A stretch of 11,763 nucleotides of DNA from positions 1-11,763 of the forward strand of contig ONWZ01000043.1 of assembly GCA_900321645.1 (NCBI GenBank), given 5' to 3'. Below are positions 1-6,208 of this stretch, piece after piece. Each line of letters begins with the position of its first letter. The stretch's first letter is position 1. The notes beneath the pieces were generated by a model. It was not told the origin of the DNA, ran no database searches, and was given only the letters and a program-made list of their open reading frames with translations. Made by a program: the position numbers and the translations under genes. This DNA comes from an uncultured Eubacteriales bacterium (GTDB lineage: Bacteria; Bacillota_I; Bacilli_A; RF39; UBA660).

Positions 1-1118
1 CCATTATTGTCATATGCCCGACATCTTTTAATATATAATGGATTAAATTCTTTGTGATAAGAACTTACTTCTGGTTCCCAACCGACACGCATTGCTCCCA
101 AAGTCTCATATTTATATCCATCATACTCACCGCTAATTACATATGGATAATTAGCATGCTTATTACTAGTTGGATTACCATATGGTAAAGCTATTATTTT
201 AGCGTATTTATCACCCAAAATACTATTTAACTTTTGATACATGCCACCGACTACTTTTTGTGTTTCTGATGCAGTTGTATTATTTAAATTGTTATGTCCC
301 AAGGTATGATTACCTACTTCATAACCATTATCAACTAACCAATGTAAGATCTTTTCATTATATTCCGGTTGATTAAATAAAGCTTCCGTTACAAAGAAAA
401 TAGCTGTGACATTATAATCAGGATATTTCTTTTTAAATGCTTCAAGGACTCCCACCGCACTATTTTCATCAATAATAATATTACCCTTATCATCTAAGCC
501 CGTTACTTTAATATTATTATCATTACCATCATCGAAAGTAAGAACAATTGGGCTTTTTCCATATTCCACATTGATATTACCATTAATATAATCCGATAAT
601 TTAATCATACGATATCCCTTTTCATAATAAAATTCTAAATCATTACGAAAAGCTTCAACCGTTCTCGTATAACCATCTCTATCGACATTACCACCAGTAT
701 TATTGGTTTCACTATTCTTCATGTTTTTAATTCCATGATACATCATGACAGGAACCTTTCCCATTTCATTAATGCCATCATTCTTTAACTTTTCCTTATC
801 TAATTTTCCTAAAGAAACGACTAATTCTAATTTATCCCCATTATTAATTTCTGTATCCTTAGGAATACTTTGACTAATTATTTTATCTTTCTCTATATTA
901 TCACTATATTTATAATCAATATCAATCTCTAATTTATAATCTTCAAGCATAATTTTAGCCGTTTTAAGATCCATTTTCGTAACATCCATCATTAATATTT
1001 TCTTTTCTTCTTGAACTTTATTAAGTATTTTATAACCTAAGAAAATGACTAATATTAAAACAATTATAGCTAAAAATATTCTTCCATATTTAACTCTTTT
1101 TCGTTTACTTCTTCTCAT
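1..1118 (-). CDS. Membrane-anchored PASTA-domain polysaccharide deacetylase (partial, 3' end beyond window)
   Basis: I translated this frame from the minus strand; it is open from ATG at 1118 to the window edge, giving 372 complete codons and no stop. Residues 1-11 are basic (MRRSKRKRVKY) and about 13-29 form one membrane helix, so the rest should lie outside the cell. Residues about 42-104 match a PASTA domain (YSDNIEKDKIISQSIP, then NNGDKLELVVSLGK). From about 122 a CE4 (NodB-type) deacetylase follows: VPVMMYHGI at 122-130, metal/catalytic TFDDG at 194-198, and the H-x-x-x-H zinc pair H271/H275 in HTLGHNNL. The family removes N-acetyl groups from wall glycans; the exact substrate here is inferred. 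The usual R-P-Y motif reads LPYGNP (311-316). The start is preceded by AGGTG about 5 bases upstream. It is divergent from RNase J. The family is sure; the missing C-terminus may hold more. Confidence 0.9.
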   Translation of the reverse strand, partial: MRRSKRKRVKYGRIFLAIIVLILVIFLGYKILNKVQEEKKILMMDVTKMDLKTAKIMLEDYKLEIDIDYKYSDNIEKDKIISQSIPKDTEINNGDKLELVVSLGKLDKEKLKNDGINEMGKVPVMMYHGIKNMKNSETNNTGGNVDRDGYTRTVEAFRNDLEFYYEKGYRMIKLSDYINGNINVEYGKSPIVLTFDDGNDNNIKVTGLDDKGNIIIDENSAVGVLEAFKKKYPDYNVTAIFFVTEALFNQPEYNEKILHWLVDNGYEVGNHTLGHNNLNNTTASETQKVVGGMYQKLNSILGDKYAKIIALPYGNPTSNKHANYPYVISGEYDGYKYETLGAMRVGWEPEVSSYHKEFNPLYIKRCRAYDNN

Positions 1119-1134
1119 ATTTACACCTACCTTA

Positions 1135-1163
1135 ATTATAGACTATCACCATTATTTTTACAA
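1135..1163 (-). promoter_or_regulatory. Candidate sigma-A promoter of the PASTA-deacetylase gene
   Basis: On the minus strand a perfect -10 box TATAAT (1135-1140) lies 17 bases downstream of TTGTAA (1158-1163), a 4/6 match to the -35 consensus. The predicted transcript start near 1128 leaves only about 10 bases of leader, so the AGGTG ribosome site would sit at the very 5' end. That makes this a plausible but not certain promoter. Confidence 0.4.
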
Positions 1164-1169
1164 GATATT

Positions 1170-1198
1170 TTGCATTTATACCTAAATTATGTTATAAT
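1170..1198 (+). promoter_or_regulatory. Strong extended -10 sigma-A promoter of RNase J
   Basis: The -35 box TTGCAT (1170-1175) is followed after exactly 17 bases by TATAAT (1193-1198), a perfect -10. The bases TGT at 1190-1192 supply the TGn extended -10 element. A start near 1205 gives a leader of about 70 bases before the RNase J ATG. The leader is A/T-rich and I see no riboswitch or strong hairpin in it. This is the best-formed promoter in the window. Confidence 0.75.
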
Positions 1199-1273
1199 GT
1201 TAAAGTATTAAAATTCTTTAAAATTCAATTTATTTATTTTTTTAACGGTTAAAATCTATAAAAAGGAGGAAAA

Positions 1274-2944
1274 ATGAAAAATAATAATACCCAAGTCTTC
1301 GCTTTAGGTGGACTTGGTGAAGTGGGAAAAAACATGTATGTAATCCGCCACAAAGATGAAATAATTATCATCGATGCAGGTGTCATGTTTCCTGACGATG
1401 ATTTACTAGGAATCGATTATGTTATTCCTGATTTTACATATTTACAAGAAAATCAAAATAAAATTAAATATCTTTTAATAACTCACGGTCATGAGGATCA
1501 TATTGGTGGTATTCCCTTCCTATTAACACAAGTGAATATACCTAAAATATATGCTCCAGCGCAGGCCAAAGAACTAATTGAAAAAAAACTTGAAGAAAAA
1601 ACAATCAATTATAAAAATCTATTTACTTATAATGAAAATACTAATCTTAAAACAAAATACTTTAATATTGAATTTTTTAGAACAACCCACTCTATTCCTG
1701 ATTCACATGGTATAGCAATTAATACCCCAAATGGTACCGTTGTTATGACTGGTGACTTTAAATTTGACTTTACACCAGTTGGACCTATGGCTAATTTAAG
1801 TAAAATGGCCGAAATTGGTAAAAAAGGTGTCAGGTTACTAATGAGTGATTCAACCAATGCTTTATCGCCAGGAATTTCCTTATCTGAATCAGTAGTCGAT
1901 GAAAACTTAGGCGAAATATTTCAAAATAATAAAGATAATCGTATTATTTTAGCAACCTTCGCCTCAAACATCTACCGCCTTAAACATATCATTGAAACAT
2001 GTAAAGAAAACAAAAGAAAAGTAGCCTTATTCGGAAGAAGTATGGATACTTCAATTGATATTGCCATTAAATGTGGTTATATCAAAGATAAAAGCATTAT
2101 CATATCTGCTGAAGAAGCTAATATGTTAGAACCAAGTAAAGTATGTCTTCTTTGTACAGGTAGTCAAGGTGAACCATTAGCGGCTTTATCAAGAATTGCT
2201 TCAGGTAGTCATAAACAAATAAAATTATTACCAAACGATGTTGTAATCTTTTCATCATCACCTATTCCTGGTAATTCTAGTTCTGTATCTAAAACAATTA
2301 ATAAATTATACCTAAAGGGCGTTAAAGTATACACCCATGGTTTTGAAAACAGTATCCATTCTTCAGGACATGCTAATCAAGAAGAATTAAAATTAATGAT
2401 AAGATTATTTAATCCTGAATACTTTGCTCCATATCATGGCGAATATAGAATGTTAAAAACGCACACTGATTTAGCTACTTTATGTGATATTCCAAGACAA
2501 AACACTTTTATTTTAAGTAATGGTGATATCCTTGAAATGAGTAAAACCGGTATTAGAAAACATGGTCATGTCATTGCTGGTGACATCTATGTTGATGGAT
2601 CAAGAATTGGCGATGTATCTAACATTGTCATTAAAGACCGAAGACTAATGTCTAATAATGGTGTCCTAGCTATTATTATCAATGTTGATACCAAGAACAA
2701 AAAATTATTAAATACTCCATTAGTAACTACGAGAGGTTATGTCCTAGTTAATGAATCGGGAGAATTAATTAAAGAAATTGAATTATTAGCTCAAAAAATA
2801 GTTAATCAAAAATTAAAATCTAAGAATTTTAATTTTACTGATATGAAAAGTGAATTAGTCAATAATTTAATGCCATTTTTAGAAGATAAAACTGGAAGGG
2901 TACCAATCATCTTACCAATATTCATGGATATAAAAAGAAAATAA
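1274..2944 (+). CDS. rnjA: Ribonuclease J (RNase J1-type)
   Basis: RNase J is a cytoplasmic metallo-beta-lactamase/beta-CASP nuclease with 5'-to-3' exonuclease and endonuclease activity, central to mRNA decay and rRNA maturation in Bacillota. The 556 residues match the usual length of about 555. The zinc-binding HGHEDHIGG motif is at 71-79, H139 lies in TTHS, and D161 in TGDFK. The beta-CASP part has SDSTNA (191-196), the HSSGHANQEE stretch (362-371) and YHGEYR (387-392) with H388. All metal ligands are present, which favours J1 over the degenerate J2 paralogue. A C-terminal domain runs from about 450 to the end. The start is fixed by AGGAGG at 1264-1269, four bases before ATG. It is a single-gene unit with its own promoter and a downstream terminator. 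Confidence 0.96.
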   Translation: MKNNNTQVFALGGLGEVGKNMYVIRHKDEIIIIDAGVMFPDDDLLGIDYVIPDFTYLQENQNKIKYLLITHGHEDHIGGIPFLLTQVNIPKIYAPAQAKELIEKKLEEKTINYKNLFTYNENTNLKTKYFNIEFFRTTHSIPDSHGIAINTPNGTVVMTGDFKFDFTPVGPMANLSKMAEIGKKGVRLLMSDSTNALSPGISLSESVVDENLGEIFQNNKDNRIILATFASNIYRLKHIIETCKENKRKVALFGRSMDTSIDIAIKCGYIKDKSIIISAEEANMLEPSKVCLLCTGSQGEPLAALSRIASGSHKQIKLLPNDVVIFSSSPIPGNSSSVSKTINKLYLKGVKVYTHGFENSIHSSGHANQEELKLMIRLFNPEYFAPYHGEYRMLKTHTDLATLCDIPRQNTFILSNGDILEMSKTGIRKHGHVIAGDIYVDGSRIGDVSNIVIKDRRLMSNNGVLAIIINVDTKNKKLLNTPLVTTRGYVLVNESGELIKEIELLAQKIVNQKLKSKNFNFTDMKSELVNNLMPFLEDKTGRVPIILPIFMDIKRK

Positions 2945-2968
2945 CTAATTTTAGTCATTTTCTTTTTT
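2932..2968. terminator. Bidirectional intrinsic terminator between RNase J and the DUF421 gene
   Basis: An inverted repeat pairs AAAAAGAAAATAACT (2932-2946) with AGTCATTTTCTTTTT (2953-2967) around a six-base loop AATTTT. It is flanked by A-rich and T-rich tracts, so it can act in both directions. The single imperfect pair is A-C on the plus transcript and G-U on the minus transcript. The RNase J stop (2942-2944) and the DUF421 stop (2967-2969) both fall in or at the edge of the stem. Confidence 0.75.
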
Positions 2969-3614
2969 ATTTTAAATCATTATATTTAATTATAAATAAA
3001 CTGTTATTCTTATAAAAAGCATAGAAAATATCTTTAATTTGAAGGTTTCTTTTTATCAATATATCAGTAACAATCTGTTCATCTTTACCTATTTCTTTAA
3101 TAATTTTCTTTTGTAATTTTCCATCTAGAATGACAGGCATTGGGAACGGGCTTTTTTCATTTTTATTATTATATGGGAATATTGATAAACTACCATTATT
3201 TTCTAAGATAGCATATTCAATATCTCCGATATTTCTTTCCCCTTTTTCTCTTAATTGAGTAAGTAAATCATCTAAATTATATTTCTGTTTAATCATTTCC
3301 TTATATTTAATTTTTCCATTTTTAATAATAAAAGTTGGATTACCATCCAGTAATGATCTAACTTTATCGCTTTTTAAACTAGCGATTGATAAAACAATTT
3401 GCAACAACGTTAAAACTAAAATAGGAATAGCCGACATCATAATACTTTTTCCAGTATCTTCGACTGATATAGCAACGAGTTCCGCAATCAATATTGAGAC
3501 GATTAAATCAACTATTCCTAATTGTCCTACTTCCCTTTTTCCCAGAATACGATAAATTAAAATAATAAAGAAATAAAAGAAACCTGTACGCATAATTATT
3601 CTTATATATTCCAT
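2967..3614 (-). CDS. DUF421 (YetF-family) membrane protein
   Basis: The 215-residue product has hydrophobic segments at about 8-22, 33-51 and 58-80, followed by a soluble C-terminal part. That is the layout of the DUF421/YetF family common in Bacillota. Family-like stretches are GKREVGQLGIVDL (25-37), DGNPTFIIKNGKI (90-102) and a block around ERNIGDIEYAILENNGSLSI (126-145). The molecular function of the family is not well defined; B. subtilis paralogues have been linked to envelope or spore traits. The first ATG is chosen because GGTGA lies about six bases upstream. It is convergent with RNase J and divergent from the small membrane protein. The family call is firm, the role is unknown. Confidence 0.87.
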   Translation of the reverse strand: MEYIRIIMRTGFFYFFIILIYRILGKREVGQLGIVDLIVSILIAELVAISVEDTGKSIMMSAIPILVLTLLQIVLSIASLKSDKVRSLLDGNPTFIIKNGKIKYKEMIKQKYNLDDLLTQLREKGERNIGDIEYAILENNGSLSIFPYNNKNEKSPFPMPVILDGKLQKKIIKEIGKDEQIVTDILIKRNLQIKDIFYAFYKNNSLFIIKYNDLK

Positions 3615-3629
3615 AATTTCACCATTATT

Positions 3630-3669
3630 ATTATGTCATTTGTCATAATTAATTATACAAATTCATAAA
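3630..3669. promoter_or_regulatory. Divergent promoter region with a 12-base palindrome
   Basis: The 72 bases between the DUF421 and TIGR04086-type genes hold weak promoter matches in both directions. On the plus strand TTGTCA (3640-3645) is followed after 18 bases by CATAAA (3664-3669). On the minus strand CATAAT (3630-3635) carries a TGn extended -10, with TTGTAT at 3655-3660, 19 bases upstream. A perfect palindrome ATAATTAATTAT lies at 3645-3656. In DNA this A/T-rich the matches are weak evidence. Confidence 0.3.
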
Positions 3670-3686
3670 TAATACTAGGTGATTAT

Positions 3687-4037
3687 ATGTTTAAAAATTA
3701 TTTAAAAAGCTATTTATACCTAGGATTATTGCTTATTGTTTTAACACTTATCATTTCCCTAATGAATACGATATTTAACAAAAATTTTACAATTATTAAG
3801 ATAATTATTCCTATTATATCTATTTTAGGATCTAGCATTATACTTGGCCAAAAAGTAAAAGAAAAAGCCTATTTAGAAGGCTTAAAATTTTCTAGTATTT
3901 ATCTAATCATCATTACAATAATTAAAATTATCTTTAAACATACTTTTTCTTATCGAACATTCTTGGTTTACTTTTTAATGTTGTTTGCTAGTATAATTGG
4001 CTCAATGATAGGTATCAATATAAAGAAGCAAAATTAG
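3687..4037 (+). CDS. TIGR04086-type small integral membrane protein
   Basis: The product is 116 residues, almost all hydrophobic, with four predicted helices at about 9-27, 33-53, 69-86 and 92-111, and charged loops (KVKEKAYLEG at 56-65). Size, helix number and the glycine-rich SIIGSMIGINIKK end fit the TIGR04086 (YrzE-like) family of uncharacterised membrane proteins in Bacillota. No catalytic residues are recognisable. The start has AGGTGAT just upstream. The TAG stop overlaps by four bases the stop of the convergent glucosaminidase gene, and no terminator lies between them. Function unknown; the family assignment rests on general likeness, not on a search. Confidence 0.75.
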   Translation: MFKNYLKSYLYLGLLLIVLTLIISLMNTIFNKNFTIIKIIIPIISILGSSIILGQKVKEKAYLEGLKFSSIYLIIITIIKIIFKHTFSYRTFLVYFLMLFASIIGSMIGINIKKQN

Positions 4038-5779
4038 TGTAATGATTGTATATACTCTAAAGACTCAAGCATAATTGATGAACAGCTATAAGCATAAGCC
4101 TCTACTCTTGAAGACTCTGTCGTACCAGCATAACCCGTTTTAGCTAATCCAAGCATAGTATGTCCACCATGCTGTCCGTAATAAAAGTTTTTAATTCGTT
4201 TAGCACTTTGTAAAACTGCTTTATAGACATCACCATCAAAGACATCGTTTTCCCCAGCCCATTTGACACTACGCCCAGTACCATCACCAGTCGGATCAAT
4301 ATATCTCATTCCAAAGAAATTTTTTTGTTTCATCCACGGCATTGCCCTAAAGCCACCACGCCCAGTTTCATGTCCAGAAATTCCAAGTAAAGTTAACGGA
4401 TCTAATCCCGTTTCATCACACGCCTTAATCCACGCATCTCCGGTACCTCTAATAGGTGAATCATAATTACCCGTTTTCTTAGCCCATTTTTCAAATAATT
4501 TATCTAAATCCTCAGCAGTAATATCATAGACTTTATCGCATAAATCTTTATTCATTAATTTATTAACAGTACCGACATATTTAGTAGTCTTCTTTGTAGT
4601 TGTTATAGTAGTTGTTGTCACTGTCGTTTTTGATGTTGTAGTAGTGGTTGTTTTAGGATTCTTATTTGTTAGATTACAACTAATAGCTTTACTATTACCA
4701 GCTTTATCAAAAATGGTAATAGCAGCTGTTGCAATTTCTTTATCTAACTTTATATTATTACTTGTATATGTTTTATTATCAATTACATATTTTGAAATGC
4801 CACTATCATCACTAGCTTTTACTTCAATTTGACTTATTCCACTCTTATAGTATCCTGAACAACTACCCATAGGACTTTCTTTATCGATATTACGTATCGT
4901 AATACTCTTTTCTTTACTTTCACCTTTAGTATTATACATTACAAATTTATATGTTCCATTACTACTTACTTCATAAGTAGATATTTTTTCTTTAGTTTTA
5001 ATATTATTTGGTAATAATAAATAATCAAACATTTCATCTTTAACATAAATATTAATAATAACATTCTTGTTTGTTACTTCGTTATTATCTGTAAGCAAAC
5101 TTAATGTTCTATCCATAACCACTACTGATCTTTGAACAGATGTTGTTACTCCACTAGAATTAGTTACTGAATAGATAATCTTATATATTCCTTCTTTAGA
5201 TGTATCAACATTACTATTTATTGTTACTTTATCTTTTAGGTTTGATCCATCAACCGTATCGACTACTTCATAACCTTTTTCTTGGTATTCTTCACCGACA
5301 TATAAGAAGACATTAACATCCCCATATAAATGAATATGGGTAGCTCCCGTAGGTTTTTCAATTACCTTAATATTTCTTTCTTTAGTAACATTTCCTAAGG
5401 TATACGTAACGTGATAATTACCGATATTATTTATATCAACGTTATTATCAACAACAATATCACTAGTTAAGTCATTATCACTATCATCTCGTCCACTATA
5501 TCCTGGTTCAATATATTCTTCACCTAAATATAAAGTTATATTATTATCACCCTCAAGATTTATAAAGTATAATTTCTCATCATAAGCAAACTCGTTTCCA
5601 CTTAGTAATTTACTACATAGAAAAATAATAATGATTACAAAAACAAGTACCCCTAAGATAATTAATGGCCCTTTAAATAAACTTATATCCAGCTTTTCTT
5701 CTTTTTTCTTTTTAGTAGTTTTCTTTTCACTACTTAATTCTAAATCATCATCAATGTCATTATTATGATTAAAAAGCAT
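4034..5779 (-). CDS. Membrane-anchored glucosaminidase (GH73-like) with Ig-like repeats
   Basis: With the preferred ATG at 5779 the product has 581 residues. A charged cytoplasmic tail (1-36) with a Lys-rich run precedes one membrane helix at about 38-59. Two DUF5011-like Ig repeats follow (about 77-140 and 150-222; each has a Y-x-G-E-E-Y core, as in YLGEEYIEPGY). A third beta-rich region (about 225-370) with C307 and C368 comes next. A Thr-rich linker (377-399; 17 of 23 residues Thr) then leads to a C-terminal peptidoglycan hydrolase domain (about 415-581). There GISGHETGRGG (466-476) supplies the likely catalytic Glu471 and KNFFGM (486-491) matches the NNLFG-type GH73 motif. It probably cleaves wall glycan outside the membrane. 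A GTG three codons upstream lies inside the ribosome site and is rejected. It has its own promoter. Confidence 0.85.
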   Translation of the reverse strand: MLFNHNNDIDDDLELSSEKKTTKKKKEEKLDISLFKGPLIILGVLVFVIIIIFLCSKLLSGNEFAYDEKLYFINLEGDNNITLYLGEEYIEPGYSGRDDSDNDLTSDIVVDNNVDINNIGNYHVTYTLGNVTKERNIKVIEKPTGATHIHLYGDVNVFLYVGEEYQEKGYEVVDTVDGSNLKDKVTINSNVDTSKEGIYKIIYSVTNSSGVTTSVQRSVVVMDRTLSLLTDNNEVTNKNVIINIYVKDEMFDYLLLPNNIKTKEKISTYEVSSNGTYKFVMYNTKGESKEKSITIRNIDKESPMGSCSGYYKSGISQIEVKASDDSGISKYVIDNKTYTSNNIKLDKEIATAAITIFDKAGNSKAISCNLTNKNPKTTTTTTSKTTVTTTTITTTKKTTKYVGTVNKLMNKDLCDKVYDITAEDLDKLFEKWAKKTGNYDSPIRGTGDAWIKACDETGLDPLTLLGISGHETGRGGFRAMPWMKQKNFFGMRYIDPTGDGTGRSVKWAGENDVFDGDVYKAVLQSAKRIKNFYYGQHGGHTMLGLAKTGYAGTTESSRVEAYAYSCSSIMLESLEYIQSLH

Positions 5780-5784
5780 ACTAC

Positions 5785-5792
5785 TCACCTTT
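5785..5792 (-). promoter_or_regulatory. Ribosome binding site that decides the glucosaminidase start
   Basis: AAAGGTGA on the minus strand ends five bases before ATG at 5779-5777. The competing GTG codon (5788-5786) is part of this same ribosome site, so it cannot be the start that the site serves. Confidence 0.75.
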
Positions 5793-5805
5793 ATTATTCA
5801 TTTCA

Positions 5806-5834
5806 ATTGTATCATAATTAAAGGTTTTTGTCCT
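5806..5834 (-). promoter_or_regulatory. Extended -10 promoter of the glucosaminidase gene
   Basis: On the minus strand AGGACA (5829-5834, 4/6 to TTGACA) is followed after 17 bases by TACAAT (5806-5811, 5/6 to TATAAT). TGA directly before the -10 forms a TGn extended element. The predicted start near 5799 leaves a leader of about 20 bases with the ribosome site in it. The wall hydrolase can therefore be expressed separately from the upstream small gene. Confidence 0.55.
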
Positions 5835-5847
5835 GCTTTTTTACTAA

Positions 5848-6138
5848 TTAGACATAAATATCTTGAATACTTTCAATTGGAATATATTCATTATCAATTG
5901 TTACTAAATTATCGTGATCGATACCAATAATTTTACGCATAATTATTTTATTACCAACCTTAATATTAACTAATTTGCTATAAATAAACGAATTAGCAGT
6001 AATTATATCATTTATTTTCTTTCTAATATCTCTTATATCATTTTTTTGATTTAAATAATCTAAAGAATTATATATTTGTTTATTATTATGAAATATTTTA
6101 TTTATATGATTTTGATACATTTTTGGTTTTTCTTTCAT
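5848..6138 (-). CDS. Unrecognised 96-residue protein
   Basis: I do not recognise this gene. From ATG at 6138 it encodes 96 residues, Ile/Asn/Lys-rich, with no signal peptide, membrane helix or cysteine. Residues about 8-55 look helical and charged (HINKIFHNNKQIYNSLDYL, then KNDIRDIRKKINDIITA). Residues 56-96 read as alternating beta strands, including NIKVGNKIIMRKIIGIDHDN and a final PIESIQDIYV, resembling a small Sm- or SH3-like barrel in outline; this is inference from pattern only. An ATG 36 bases upstream (6174) lacks a ribosome site, whereas 6138 has GGAGGG right before it. It is divergent from the RodA gene and precedes the glucosaminidase by 68 bases. Coding status is supported by the clean start, the good ribosome site and the stop. 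Confidence 0.7.
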   Translation of the reverse strand: MKEKPKMYQNHINKIFHNNKQIYNSLDYLNQKNDIRDIRKKINDIITANSFIYSKLVNIKVGNKIIMRKIIGIDHDNLVTIDNEYIPIESIQDIYV

Positions 6139-6141
6139 ACA

Positions 6142-6147
6142 CCCTCC
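6142..6147 (-). promoter_or_regulatory. Ribosome binding site that decides the start of the 96-residue protein
   Basis: GGAGGG on the minus strand lies three bases upstream of ATG at 6138-6136 (four if the core is taken as GGAGG). The longer reading from 6174 has only an A/T-rich stretch upstream and no such site. Confidence 0.7.
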
Positions 6148-6149
6148 AA

Positions 6150-6189
6150 TATAATATATGTATAAAATGTTCATTTAATGTGGTAAAAT
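6150..6189 (+). promoter_or_regulatory. Candidate promoter elements of the RodA-like gene
   Basis: In the 70-base divergent gap, TAAAAT (6184-6189) has a TGn element (TGG at 6181-6183) but only a poor -35 (TATAAA, 6161-6166). A perfect TATAAT at 6150-6155 also lacks a good -35. The first would place the start almost on the ribosome site AAAGGATG (6196-6203). The promoter is probably in this gap, but its exact position is unclear. Confidence 0.3.
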
Positions 6190-6208
6190 ATAAATAAAGG
6201 ATGATAAT

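Noticed and set aside
1199..1273. Possible riboswitch in the RNase J leader
   Set aside because: The leader is about 70 bases of A/T-rich sequence with no strong stem or T-run.
1627..1857. Minus-strand open frame inside RNase J
   Set aside because: It lies fully in a well-conserved gene and shows no family-like sequence or ribosome site.
4583..4651. Possible simple-sequence repeat or CRISPR-like array
   Set aside because: The GTT/GTA-type repetition is just the Thr codons of the glucosaminidase linker; there are no regular spacers.
4263..4832. Two plus-strand open frames inside the glucosaminidase gene
   Set aside because: They are antisense shadows of the catalytic domain and Ig region, with Pro/Leu-rich composition unlike real neighbours.
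5780..5788. GTG start for the glucosaminidase (584 residues)
   Set aside because: The GTG is part of the AAAGGTGA ribosome site that serves the ATG at 5779.
5780..5847. Possible terminator after the 96-residue gene
   Set aside because: The A-run and T-run near 5821-5842 have no convincing complementary arms; a promoter is the better reading of this gap.
6139..6174. Upstream ATG (6174) adding 12 residues to the 96-residue protein
   Set aside because: It has no ribosome binding site, whereas the ATG at 6138 directly follows GGAGGG.
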